64,000 nt of DNA from Tateyamaria pelophila (GTDB lineage: Bacteria; Pseudomonadota; Alphaproteobacteria; Rhodobacterales; Rhodobacteraceae). The stretch lies in assembly GCF_019966495.1 (NCBI RefSeq), contig NZ_JAIMIA010000001.1, positions 1-64,000 on the forward strand. Reading direction: 5' to 3'. Below the pieces are notes generated by a model. It ran no database searches. It had not been told where the DNA came from and worked only from the letters and a program-made list of their open reading frames with translations. A program made the translations under genes and the position numbers. Shown here piece by piece: positions 8,218 through 15,179 of the stretch; positions within the stretch are counted from its first letter, which is position 1, and every line of letters starts with the position of its first letter.

Positions 8218-8922
8218 TCAGCTTTGCTGATCCAGCCATGTCGGCAGGTGCCCGATGTCTGGCCGGACAACGTCTGCAAAAGGCGCAAGTTCGGATTGAG
8301 TCGCCAATCCTGTCAGCACCCCGAATGTGCGCATCCCGGCGGCACGCCCTGCCCGCAAATCATGCAGGCTGTCCCCCACCATGACAACCGCATCCGGTGA
8401 AACGCCAGTTTCGGCGCAAAAGCCCAGCAATTGGCCCGGCGCCGGTTTGCCACCGTATCCACTGTCGGATCCCGCGATAAAGTCAAAAAAGGAGACCACG
8501 CCCGCCGCATGCAGGTGCGTCAATGCCGGAGCTTCCGCATCATTGGTCGCAACCCCGAGCTTGAGATCGCGGGACCGCAACACGCCCAGAAAAGGGACCA
8601 GCGGCACCGCTTCAGCCTGTGGTGCATTGGCGGCCTCTTCGTTCAGAAGATGCACCAACGCGGCATGGCTTTGTCCGGGAAAATGAGGCGCAAGCGCATC
8701 AGCGATGTCGTTCGGCGTCCCCGCAATGACAATACTGTCACGCGCGAAAGCCTGCGTAGTGAAATCGAAGCCGATCTGCTTGCCCAGTTCCGCGGCCCGC
8801 GCCCTGTCTCCGGCGGCGGCGCGCAGCAAAAAGGCGGCTGCCCATGCTTCCCATGTGGTGCCGAAATCAAACAGCGTCCCGTCTTTGTCAAAGATGATAC
8901 CGCGGATAGGCACTCCGTTCAC
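8218..8922 (-). CDS. HAD-superfamily hydrolase (phosphoglycolate phosphatase-like)
   Basis: Phosphatase of the HAD fold. The nucleophile motif FDKDGTLFDFG puts D12 and D14 near the N-terminus. Motif II is in LGVATND, the conserved lysine in YGGKPAP, and motif IV is VMVGDSLHDL. I place the start at GTG 8922. This gives MNGVPIRGIIFDKDGT, and the GTG overlaps the stop of the upstream DUF3572 gene in a GTGA arrangement; the longer reading from 9003 would cover that gene in another frame. The 234-residue length suits the phosphoglycolate phosphatase-like group. The true substrate is unknown. Confidence 0.88.
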   Translation of the reverse strand: MNGVPIRGIIFDKDGTLFDFGTTWEAWAAAFLLRAAAGDRARAAELGKQIGFDFTTQAFARDSIVIAGTPNDIADALAPHFPGQSHAALVHLLNEEAANAPQAEAVPLVPFLGVLRSRDLKLGVATNDAEAPALTHLHAAGVVSFFDFIAGSDSGYGGKPAPGQLLGFCAETGVSPDAVVMVGDSLHDLRAGRAAGMRTFGVLTGLATQSELAPFADVVRPDIGHLPTWLDQQS

Positions 8923-9203
8923 GTCCAATGGACCTGGCCCCCACCCGGCAAAGACATGCGGGCCATCATGGGCTGAGCATATCCGAGCCCTTGGGCATCG
9001 CAAAACGCGGTGACCCAGATATCGTCCATCATGATGAAGTCCAGAAGTGCACCGAGAAAGGCCGGGTCCGAGAGGCCGGAGCGCATATCCGCCTCGCTGG
9101 CGCCGGTCGCTCCGAGGAATACCGGCAGCAATTCATCGTTGCCTGCCATCCATGTCAGGGCCTTGAGGCCGACCAACTCGGCGGATTCTTGCGACATTGC
9201 CAT
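8919..9203 (-). CDS. DUF3572 family protein
   Basis: Small 94-residue protein with the DUF3572 pattern: an N-terminal ALTWMAGNDELLPVFL segment, then FLGALLDFIMMDDIWVTAFC. The family is common and uncharacterised in alphaproteobacteria. It is mostly helical and soluble by eye, with no signal peptide. Its stop codon overlaps the start of the HAD hydrolase gene, so the two are probably translated from one message. The start could be ATG 9203 or ATG 9197. No function can be assigned. Confidence 0.85.
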   Translation of the reverse strand: MAMSQESAELVGLKALTWMAGNDELLPVFLGATGASEADMRSGLSDPAFLGALLDFIMMDDIWVTAFCDAQGLGYAQPMMARMSLPGGGQVHWT

Positions 9204-9296
9204 GGAAATCTGCCTTTGCTGACGCTTGGAAACGCTTTGTTAACCTAAACCATCAAAAAACGAATGCACGGTTTTTTGAAAAAATGGAAGAGGGCG

Positions 9297-10694
9297 ATGC
9301 ACGGAAAGGTTCTGGTTATAGATCCGATTGCAACCAATCGCATTGTCCTGCGCGTCAAGTTTGCCGCCTGCCATTATGAGGTTGTGCAGGCTGACAGCAT
9401 CGCCGAAGCCATGCAGGTGATCCGCACGGGATTGCCCGATCTGATCCTGTGTTCCACCAAGATGCCGGACGGCGGGCCGCTGCGCCTGATGTCACGCCTG
9501 CAAAAGACAAAGGCAGCGGGCAAGGTTCCGGTGATCGCACTCAGCTGTTCGGCCGCCCCGGCCGAACGGATGCGCCTGCTTGCGGCGGGCCTTGAGGATG
9601 TGCTGCAAAAACCGCTGGACGATGCCTTGTTGATCGCGCGGGCGCGCAGTGTCATTCGCGCCTATGCCTCGGCCAGTGAATGGCAGTTGCGCGACGACAC
9701 GTCCCGCGCGCTTGGATTTGCCGAACCGAGCGTGCATTTCGGTCCAGCTCAGACGGTCAAGCTTGTGGCAAGCCGCCCCGATCAGCTCGGCCCGTGGCAG
9801 CCTGCGTTTTGCGCCCGTTCCACGGCGAACATATCCACCTGTACTCCCGCAGACGCTGTGGGCAATCAGACAGATGTCGACGAAACGGATGCTTTCGTTT
9901 TGGTAGTGGAACCGGGCAAAGGGCCCCAAATGCTCAGTCTGCTTGCCACGATCCGGAGCCATTCGCGCACACGCCACAGCGCAATTCTGGTGGTGCAGGT
10001 CGAGGCGGATGCGGCCTCGGGTGCGCAAATGCTGGATATGGGCGCAAATGATCTGATGTGCAGCGATCCGGACCCCGCCGAACTGGCGTTACGCCTCGAA
10101 ACACTCCTGACCCGCAAGCGTCTGGGTGACGCGTTGCGCGACACCGTGCGTTCGGGCGTCGAGGCCGCCGTGAGTGATCCACTCACCGGACTGCACAATC
10201 GCCGCTATGCCATGCCACATCTGGCCCGCATTGCCGAACGTGCGGCCAGCAATCGCAAACCGTTTGCCGTCATGGTCGCCGACATGGACCATTTCAAGCA
10301 AATCAACGACGTTCATGGGCACGCTGCCGGTGATGCCGTGCTGGTGGAAACGGCCAAACGGTTGCGAGAAAACCTGCGTGCGGTTGACCTCCTGGCCCGG
10401 ATTGGCGGCGAGGAGTTCCTGATCGTGCTGCCCGGTGCTGACCTGGCCAATGCGCGAAACGCGGCCACGCGCCTGTGTCACATCATCCGAAAAACGCCCT
10501 TTGAGGTGCCGGGCCAGGGTGTGAGCCTTTCCGCTACAATCTCCATTGGTCTGACCGTGTGCGATCCAGTCACCGGGGCGACAACCACCCTGCCGCAAAC
10601 CGCAGAAGCGTTGTTGGACAGAGCGGACAAGGCACTCTACGGCGCGAAGGCGGACGGACGCAATCGGGTGGTTCTTCACCGCCCTGCAGCGTGA
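9297..10694 (+). CDS. pleD: PleD-like diguanylate cyclase with degenerate receiver domains
   Basis: The 465-residue protein has the PleD layout: two receiver domains (about 1-125 and 200-290) and a C-terminal GGDEF domain. GGEEF lies at 370-374 and the RxxD inhibitory site at 361-364, so cyclase activity and product inhibition are likely. In the first receiver, S53 stands where Caulobacter PleD has the phospho-accepting D53, and D10 is P10; only D9 and the QKPLD lysine region remain. Control by phosphorylation is therefore doubtful. The start at 9297 is chosen because GGAAGAGGG lies just upstream; a longer reading from 9264 lacks a good site. No partner kinase is adjacent. Confidence 0.9.
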   Translation: MHGKVLVIDPIATNRIVLRVKFAACHYEVVQADSIAEAMQVIRTGLPDLILCSTKMPDGGPLRLMSRLQKTKAAGKVPVIALSCSAAPAERMRLLAAGLEDVLQKPLDDALLIARARSVIRAYASASEWQLRDDTSRALGFAEPSVHFGPAQTVKLVASRPDQLGPWQPAFCARSTANISTCTPADAVGNQTDVDETDAFVLVVEPGKGPQMLSLLATIRSHSRTRHSAILVVQVEADAASGAQMLDMGANDLMCSDPDPAELALRLETLLTRKRLGDALRDTVRSGVEAAVSDPLTGLHNRRYAMPHLARIAERAASNRKPFAVMVADMDHFKQINDVHGHAAGDAVLVETAKRLRENLRAVDLLARIGGEEFLIVLPGADLANARNAATRLCHIIRKTPFEVPGQGVSLSATISIGLTVCDPVTGATTTLPQTAEALLDRADKALYGAKADGRNRVVLHRPAA

Positions 10695-10845
10695 ACAAGT
10701 CGCCTGTAGCGCGTGCAAACAGGCGCGGATCAAGTCGAAGAATTTGGGGTCGGCTCTTTCTTGTTGGCCTTCGACCGCGCAGGTCGAGCTTATTCGAGCC
10801 AACGATGTTTATTTGAAACAGATAGGTTTGTACCGGACGACCGCT

Positions 10846-11340
10846 TTAGTTCCGATCGCCAGTCTTGCCGCGTCTGCCACGCTCCAAAACCTCTTCAATC
10901 CGCGCGACATAGGCGGACCTTTCGGCCGCATCCATTTCGGTCACCGCAGACAGCCACGCCGCTTGAGACGCATCCTGTATCCGCCCGACCTCGCTGCCCT
11001 GGCGTCTCAGGATCGCCTGCACGCGGTCGCGATCAAACGGCTCAGCGCGCAACGCTTCGATCATATCGGCATAGCGCGCCCGTCGCGCGCTCCGTTTGGG
11101 CAAAGACTCGTCGGCGCGGATCGCACCAAATACATCGCGACGGACATCCCGCGGCAAGGCAATGACATACGGCGCCGCATAGCCCATTCCTGAAGGCCCT
11201 TCCCGCGGAGGGCCGCCACGCAACATGAGTCCCGCCACCACTCCGGCAATGACAAAATTCAAGGCGAGAGACAGGCCCAACAAGATTTTGAGCCAACGGG
11301 GGCACCGTGTCTCGGAGGCAGTCGAATCGGTCATGTTCAT
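10846..11340 (-). CDS. Spy/CpxP-like periplasmic protein (periplasmic heavy-metal sensor family)
   Basis: A 164-residue protein with one N-terminal membrane segment (about residues 16-40, WLKILLGLSLALNFVIAGVV) followed by a charged helical periplasmic domain rich in Arg and Glu. This resembles the heavy-metal sensor/Spy-like family. It is the last gene of a leftward cassette and overlaps the preceding membrane protein gene by four bases. By analogy it may sense or buffer envelope stress and act on the sigma factor. The metal-sensing label is a family name, not shown here. Confidence 0.75.
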   Translation of the reverse strand: MNMTDSTASETRCPRWLKILLGLSLALNFVIAGVVAGLMLRGGPPREGPSGMGYAAPYVIALPRDVRRDVFGAIRADESLPKRSARRARYADMIEALRAEPFDRDRVQAILRRQGSEVGRIQDASQAAWLSAVTEMDAAERSAYVARIEEVLERGRRGKTGDRN

Positions 11341-11723
11341 CCCTCTTCATAATCCCAGCCAAAGGCCGTGAGGCTTGCCTGGCTGTCATATTCATCCAAC
11401 GGCGCGATAGACCATAATGCGTCGATGCCAGCTGCATCAAAAGCGCCGAGACCAATGGCGAGGCCGGTAACGCCCGCGACGGCCAGACCGCCCAACGCGC
11501 CCCACCCGCCAAGCCCGCCTACGACCTGTCGCCAGAGCGGCATCTGCACAGGCACACCACCGGGCTGCGGCAACAAATGCTCCGCGTCTGCAAGAACGCG
11601 GGCCATCAGTTCCGGCGGCGCGTCCGGCACCGGGATCCGCGCCACGTCGTCCAGCATCTGGTCCAGCCAGTCTTCGGACTCGTTCTTTGACTCATGTCTC
11701 ATGTCACTCATCCTCATATCCAA
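11337..11723 (-). CDS. small membrane protein, candidate anti-sigma factor
   Basis: Acidic N-terminal domain (about 60 residues, ESEDWLDQMLDDVARIPVPDAPPELMARVL), one Gly/Ala-rich membrane segment (about residues 65-92) and a short acidic tail. It has no cysteine, so it lacks the HxxxCxxC zinc motif of classical anti-sigma factors. The gene follows and overlaps the ECF sigma factor gene, the usual place for an anti-sigma factor. The reading from 11723 begins with TTG; ATG at 11708 (MSDMRHES), overlapping the sigma stop, is the more likely start. The role is inferred from position and topology. Confidence 0.65.
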   Translation of the reverse strand: MDMRMSDMRHESKNESEDWLDQMLDDVARIPVPDAPPELMARVLADAEHLLPQPGGVPVQMPLWRQVVGGLGGWGALGGLAVAGVTGLAIGLGAFDAAGIDALWSIAPLDEYDSQASLTAFGWDYEEG

Positions 11724-12294
11724 GAGCAGCTGCCTGCCCCTTCATAGCGGTGGCCAACGCCCGTTTGCCCCGTGCGGTCAAGCTTTCGACCGCTTCGGTC
11801 GAAATATCCAGTCGCACCGCGATCTCCGGGTTCGTGGCCCCTTCGAAATGGCGCATCATCACGGCCAACCTCTGACGTTCCGGCAACGCGACCAACGCCT
11901 GACGCAGCGCATGAGATCGCGCATCGGCCTGCATCTTTGCTTCGACTGATGGGGCCGGATCCATTGGTTCTGCGATCGAACCAATCGCCACAGCGCCGCG
12001 CGGGCGTTTGCGCAACCGGTCCGTACACAGGTTCGCAACCACACGGTATAACCATGTGGTCACCTTTGCCTCGCCACTGCGCCACTCCGGCGCGATCCGC
12101 CACAGGCGCATCATTGCCTCTTGCGCCACGTCTTCGGCCTCCGCACTGTCTCCGAGCATGCGAAACGCCTGGGCGTGAACCCGTGGCACCAGCCGCGCGG
12201 TCAACGCGCGCGCGGCCGCAGCATCACCCCGCGCATAGCGCGCAAGCAACGCCGCATCATCCACCGTGTTCTGATCATCCAAGGGCATGGTCAT
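11704..12294 (-). CDS. ECF-type RNA polymerase sigma factor
   Basis: Directs RNA polymerase to a small regulon. The 196-residue protein has sigma region 2 (ARALTARLVPRVHAQAFRMLGDSAEAEDVAQEAMMRLW, about 27-65, then WLYRVVANLCTDRLRKR) and region 4 (LVALPERQRLAVMMRHFEGATNPEIAVRLDISTEAVESL), with a short linker and no region 3, as in ECF factors. It lies between the EF-hand gene and the small membrane protein gene, all leftward. ATG 12288 is better spaced from the AGG site than ATG 12294. Its target promoters cannot be identified from this window. Confidence 0.93.
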   Translation of the reverse strand: MTMPLDDQNTVDDAALLARYARGDAAAARALTARLVPRVHAQAFRMLGDSAEAEDVAQEAMMRLWRIAPEWRSGEAKVTTWLYRVVANLCTDRLRKRPRGAVAIGSIAEPMDPAPSVEAKMQADARSHALRQALVALPERQRLAVMMRHFEGATNPEIAVRLDISTEAVESLTARGKRALATAMKGQAAALGYEDE

Positions 12295-12311
12295 CCTGCA
12301 AGCGGGCTAAC

Positions 12312-12343
12312 GTGCCCCTACCCCGTTTGACAAGGGGAAGGGG
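12312..12343. other. imperfect C/G-rich stem-loop between EF-hand and sigma genes
   Basis: CCCCTACCCC and GGGGAAGGGG flank a nine-base loop in the gap between the EF-hand gene stop and the sigma factor start. No T-run follows on the leftward strand, so it may reduce read-through or protect the EF-hand message end rather than terminate fully. Confidence 0.4.
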
Positions 12344-12353
12344 CAATGTCGGA

Positions 12354-12797
12354 TCAGTCCGCGTGCTTGCGGTGGCGACCCCGGTCCTTCATCCCGCCGC
12401 GCGCCTCTTTGAATTCTTCAGCCGAGATGCTGCCGCTGTCGTCCGTGTCCATCCGGCTGAAAAAACGCTCGGGATTGCGGCGATGCATCATCTCTTCGGG
12501 CGACAGCTTGCCGTCGTCATCGGCATCCATGCGCGAGATCATGCGTTCTGCCCGCTCCGCCGCGCGGGCGTTGCTGTGTGCGGCAAGCTCGGCCTGCGAC
12601 ACAAACCCGTCGCCATCCGTATCAACTTCGTCAAAGCGGCTTTGCGCGCTGGCTTGCATTTCTTCGATGGTGATTTCGCCATTCCCGTCCATATCCAATA
12701 TGGAGAAATCGGGCCCGCGGTTCTTCGCGATGGCCGCCGCAGCGGTCAGAGCCAGCGCGGTGGAGAAGACGGTGATGATAAATGCTGTACGTTTCAT
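12354..12797 (-). CDS. exported EF-hand calcium-binding protein (four EF hands)
   Basis: A 147-residue protein with a signal peptide (about residues 1-24, ending in an AAAIAK stretch) and four canonical 12-residue EF-hand loops at 35-46, 59-70, 91-102 and 117-128. Each begins with D, has G at loop position 6 and ends with E. It should bind calcium or a similar metal in the periplasm. The start at 12797 (MKRTAFIITVF) is preceded by GGAG; the reading can be extended upstream but without a plausible start. It heads a leftward cassette with an ECF sigma factor, a membrane protein and a Spy-like protein. Confidence 0.9.
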   Translation of the reverse strand: MKRTAFIITVFSTALALTAAAAIAKNRGPDFSILDMDGNGEITIEEMQASAQSRFDEVDTDGDGFVSQAELAAHSNARAAERAERMISRMDADDDGKLSPEEMMHRRNPERFFSRMDTDDSGSISAEEFKEARGGMKDRGRHRKHAD

Positions 12798-12913
12798 TGA
12801 GATGTACTCCGTTATTGCCTCACGGCGACCCGTTGTTTTGTGGCGCCGTATGATCATCAAACGAGAGATGCCAAACTTTCCGTCGAATAAATTTTTTGGA
12901 AAGCACCCAAACT

Positions 12914-12957
12914 GAAATGGCGCGACATCGGGACGCAAGGACGGTTTGCGCCATTTC
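12914..12957. other. long-loop inverted repeat ahead of DUF983 gene
   Basis: GAAATGGCGC (12914-12923) and GCGCCATTTC (12948-12957) form a perfect 10-bp inverted repeat with a 24-base loop. It lies in the divergent gap between the EF-hand gene and the DUF983 gene, 51 bases before the latter's start. It could be an mRNA leader hairpin or a regulator site; nothing decides between them. Confidence 0.45.
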
Positions 12958-13008
12958 GTTTCCGGCGACATAGGCCCATCTAACTACAAACGCGCGAAGG
13001 ATCTGGCT

Positions 13009-13425
13009 ATGCTATCAGAAAACCAAACATCCCAGGATGCCACGCTGGCCGAAAATGATGACACGCGCCCGATGCGGCCTGCGCTCTTGCGGGGATGGCG
13101 GCGCCGTTGTCCGCGCTGCGGACAAGGGCCGTTGTTGAAAAGCTATCTCAAGGTTGCCAAGTCTTGCCCGGTCTGCAAGCTTGATTACTCCCATCACCGT
13201 GCAGATGATGGGCCCGCCTACCTGACGATCTTGATTGTCGGGCACCTGATGGCGCCGCTCTTGCATTTGACCTTCGTGACGTGGCGGCCCGAGCCCCTGG
13301 TTCTATTCACCATATTTGCGGTTGGCTGCGTCGCCCTGTCGCTCTACCTTCTGCCCAGGCTCAAGGGGGCGATCGTCGCCTTTCAGTGGGCGCGACAAAT
13401 GGGTGGGTTTGGTCAGCCCGGATAA
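13009..13425 (+). CDS. DUF983 family membrane protein
   Basis: A 138-residue protein of the DUF983 family. After a hydrophilic 30-residue N-terminus it has the family core: GWRRRCPRCGQGPLL, then SCPVCKLDY (two CxxC pairs, probable zinc ribbon) and HHRADDGPAYLTILIVGH, followed by two membrane segments. The function of the family is unknown. The start at 13009 is chosen because AAGGAT precedes it; a longer reading from 12946 passes through the inverted repeat. The NUDIX gene follows 41 bases later on the same strand. Confidence 0.88.
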   Translation: MLSENQTSQDATLAENDDTRPMRPALLRGWRRRCPRCGQGPLLKSYLKVAKSCPVCKLDYSHHRADDGPAYLTILIVGHLMAPLLHLTFVTWRPEPLVLFTIFAVGCVALSLYLLPRLKGAIVAFQWARQMGGFGQPG

Positions 13426-13466
13426 TATCCGCGCCGCAGGCCCATATCACAGGGGCAAAAACAGCG

Positions 13467-14162
13467 ATGACTGACATCGACAAAACGAAAGTACGCAATG
13501 CGTCGACGGTCATCGTTCTGCGGGACCGTGAAACGCGCCCGCGCATCCTGATGGGACAGCGCGGAGCCAAGGCCGTCTTCATGCCCAACAAGTTTGTCTT
13601 TCCCGGAGGTGCGGTGGACACTGCCGACCAGAATGTGCCGCTGGCCTCACCACTGGCGGCCCCGAACGATGCAAGGCTTGAGGATGACAGCCCGGCGGGC
13701 CTGGGACCTGCGCTGGCCGCGGCGGCCATCCGCGAGCTGTTCGAGGAAACCGGGCAGGTTCTGGGCCAACCGGGGGTCTGGACGGACGCGCCGCGGGACT
13801 GGCGCGATTTCGCGGCCACCGGGCATTTGCCTCACGCCGAACCCCTGCAATTTGTGTTTCGTGCGCTGACGCCTCCCGGCAGGCCAAGGCGTTTTGACGC
13901 CCGCTTTTTCCTGATTGATGCGGAGGATCTGGCTTCTGATCCGGACAATTTCGATCAGGCCTCAGATGAGCTGTCGCATCTGCAATGGGTATATCTCGAC
14001 CAGGTCCGCTCCTTTGACATGCCCTTCATCACCGAAGTGGTTCTAAGCGAGGTCAACGCCCGCGTCGCAGATCGGGCTGTGCCGGACAGCGTCCCCTATT
14101 TCAGGAATAATGATGAAGAGAGCCTGTTCCTGCGATTGCGCGGTCGACCTATGTCTGATTGA
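13467..14162 (+). CDS. NUDIX hydrolase
   Basis: Predicted nucleoside-diphosphate-linked pyrophosphatase. The 231-residue protein has a FPGGAVD motif near residue 47 and the Nudix core REL-FEETGQVLG around residues 91-102, with a 30-residue insertion between the GG and the REUxEE part that is common in the larger alphaproteobacterial members. The start at ATG 13467 follows a gap of 41 bases after the DUF983 gene, so the two may be co-transcribed. Substrate unknown. Hairpin repeats follow the stop codon. Confidence 0.88.
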   Translation: MTDIDKTKVRNASTVIVLRDRETRPRILMGQRGAKAVFMPNKFVFPGGAVDTADQNVPLASPLAAPNDARLEDDSPAGLGPALAAAAIRELFEETGQVLGQPGVWTDAPRDWRDFAATGHLPHAEPLQFVFRALTPPGRPRRFDARFFLIDAEDLASDPDNFDQASDELSHLQWVYLDQVRSFDMPFITEVVLSEVNARVADRAVPDSVPYFRNNDEESLFLRLRGRPMSD

Positions 14163-14174
14163 GCCTGTCAGGTT

Positions 14175-14193
14175 GGCGGAGGATGCCTCCGCC
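14175..14193. repeat. family-A hairpin repeat, copy 1 between NUDIX and MOSC genes
   Basis: GGCGGAGG-ATG-CCTCCGCC, an 8-bp perfect stem and 3-base loop, followed by TTACGGG. It shares its stem sequence with the copy at 38792 and its flank with the copy at 2581. Located between the ends of two convergent genes, so it may act as a terminator or mRNA-end stabiliser. Confidence 0.8.
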
Positions 14194-14304
14194 TTACGGG
14201 CGCAGTACCAGAGTGGTGTTATGCGGGATCGGACGCGGATCAACGGCGTTTGGCCGACTGGACCAACAAGACGATAAAGGCGCTGGCTCAGGCAGGAAGT
14301 GTAA

Positions 14305-14323
14305 GGCGCACCCTTGGTGCGCC
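14305..14323. repeat. family-A hairpin repeat, copy 2 between NUDIX and MOSC genes
   Basis: GGCGCACC-CTT-GGTGCGCC, preceded by GTAA. It is in inverse orientation to the copy at 14175, and its stem sequence equals the copy at 2581. Two inverted copies thus bracket the gap between convergent genes. Confidence 0.8.
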
Positions 14324-14335
14324 ATCCGTTTCTGT

Positions 14336-14932
14336 TCAGCGCCGCGCATCCGCCAGATGGGTCCATGCGCGTTGGTCCGGGACATGAAGCACCAGCACGT
14401 CCCCCACAGCAAATCGCCCGGCCCGTTCGATCCACGCGGTCACCCCGCGCCGCCCCGTTGCCGCTCGTTTATACCGTCCGCCAAAGCCCACGGCCTCGCG
14501 TTCGATCTCACGCGCAGGCAAGTTACAGGGGCGGTTCTCCATATCGATCACCAAACAGGCCCCGGACGGCGCCTGTAAGCGGGAAGATGGTGGGACATGG
14601 GTGAAATCAGGAATTCCCTCGATCACCATGGATGCCCCGACGAGAGCGGGATCAATGGCATCCATCCCCATCTCAGCCGCAGTGGCAACCAATTCTTCGG
14701 CGCTCAGGACGCTGAGCTGCCGCACATTTCGTATGATTGTGTCTTGAGGATACTGCGACTTGACCCGCACGCAGGACGGCCGCGTCGCGCCGCCATGTGC
14801 TTCGCCAGGAAAACCTTCAAGCGTCGCATCGACGGCGTCGGTCGCAACCGCGCGCAAACTGGCGTCGCGATCCGGCACGAAGCCCAGCCATGTAATCCGG
14901 GCTTTGGACGTTGTGGGCTTCAAGGCGGGCAT
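14336..14932 (-). CDS. MOSC domain-containing protein
   Basis: MOSC domains occur in molybdenum-cofactor sulfurases and related molybdenum enzymes. The 198-residue protein carries the GFPGEAHGG segment (residues about 40-48), the QLSVLSAEEL region, and the conserved cysteine in RPCNLPAREIE that aligns with the MOSC sulfur-carrying cysteine, followed by RRGVTAWIERAG. GGAGAG precedes the ATG at 14932; the reading extends upstream without a site. It is a stand-alone protein, converging on the NUDIX gene. Exact substrate unknown. Confidence 0.87.
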   Translation of the reverse strand: MPALKPTTSKARITWLGFVPDRDASLRAVATDAVDATLEGFPGEAHGGATRPSCVRVKSQYPQDTIIRNVRQLSVLSAEELVATAAEMGMDAIDPALVGASMVIEGIPDFTHVPPSSRLQAPSGACLVIDMENRPCNLPAREIEREAVGFGGRYKRAATGRRGVTAWIERAGRFAVGDVLVLHVPDQRAWTHLADARR

Positions 14933-15145
14933 GAGACTCTCCTGCTGGTCGAAACTATGTACATGCACCAGCGCAGGGATTTCCAATGGCAAATCGCGGT
15001 CAGGACGTCGAGTAAGCGGTTATGCTGCCAACCGGGCAAGGAGACTGCCGCCGTGCACACGGCGACCCGCACACAATCACACCTCAACGCGGCCCAAACC
15101 CAGTCCGGCCATGTGGCGTTCCTACTTGTGCACAGTGCCGAAACG

Positions 15146-15177
15146 AAAAAGGCCCACCTCTGGGGTGGGCCTTTTGC
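15146..15177 (-). terminator. intrinsic terminator of the tol-ftsH run
   Basis: GGCCCACC (15151-15158) pairs perfectly with GGTGGGCC (15164-15171) around a five-base loop, with five A before it and four T after it on the plus strand. On the leftward transcript this reads as a hairpin followed by a five-U run, only a few bases after the ftsH stop. It can also work in the other direction. Confidence 0.9.
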
Positions 15178-15179
15178 AC

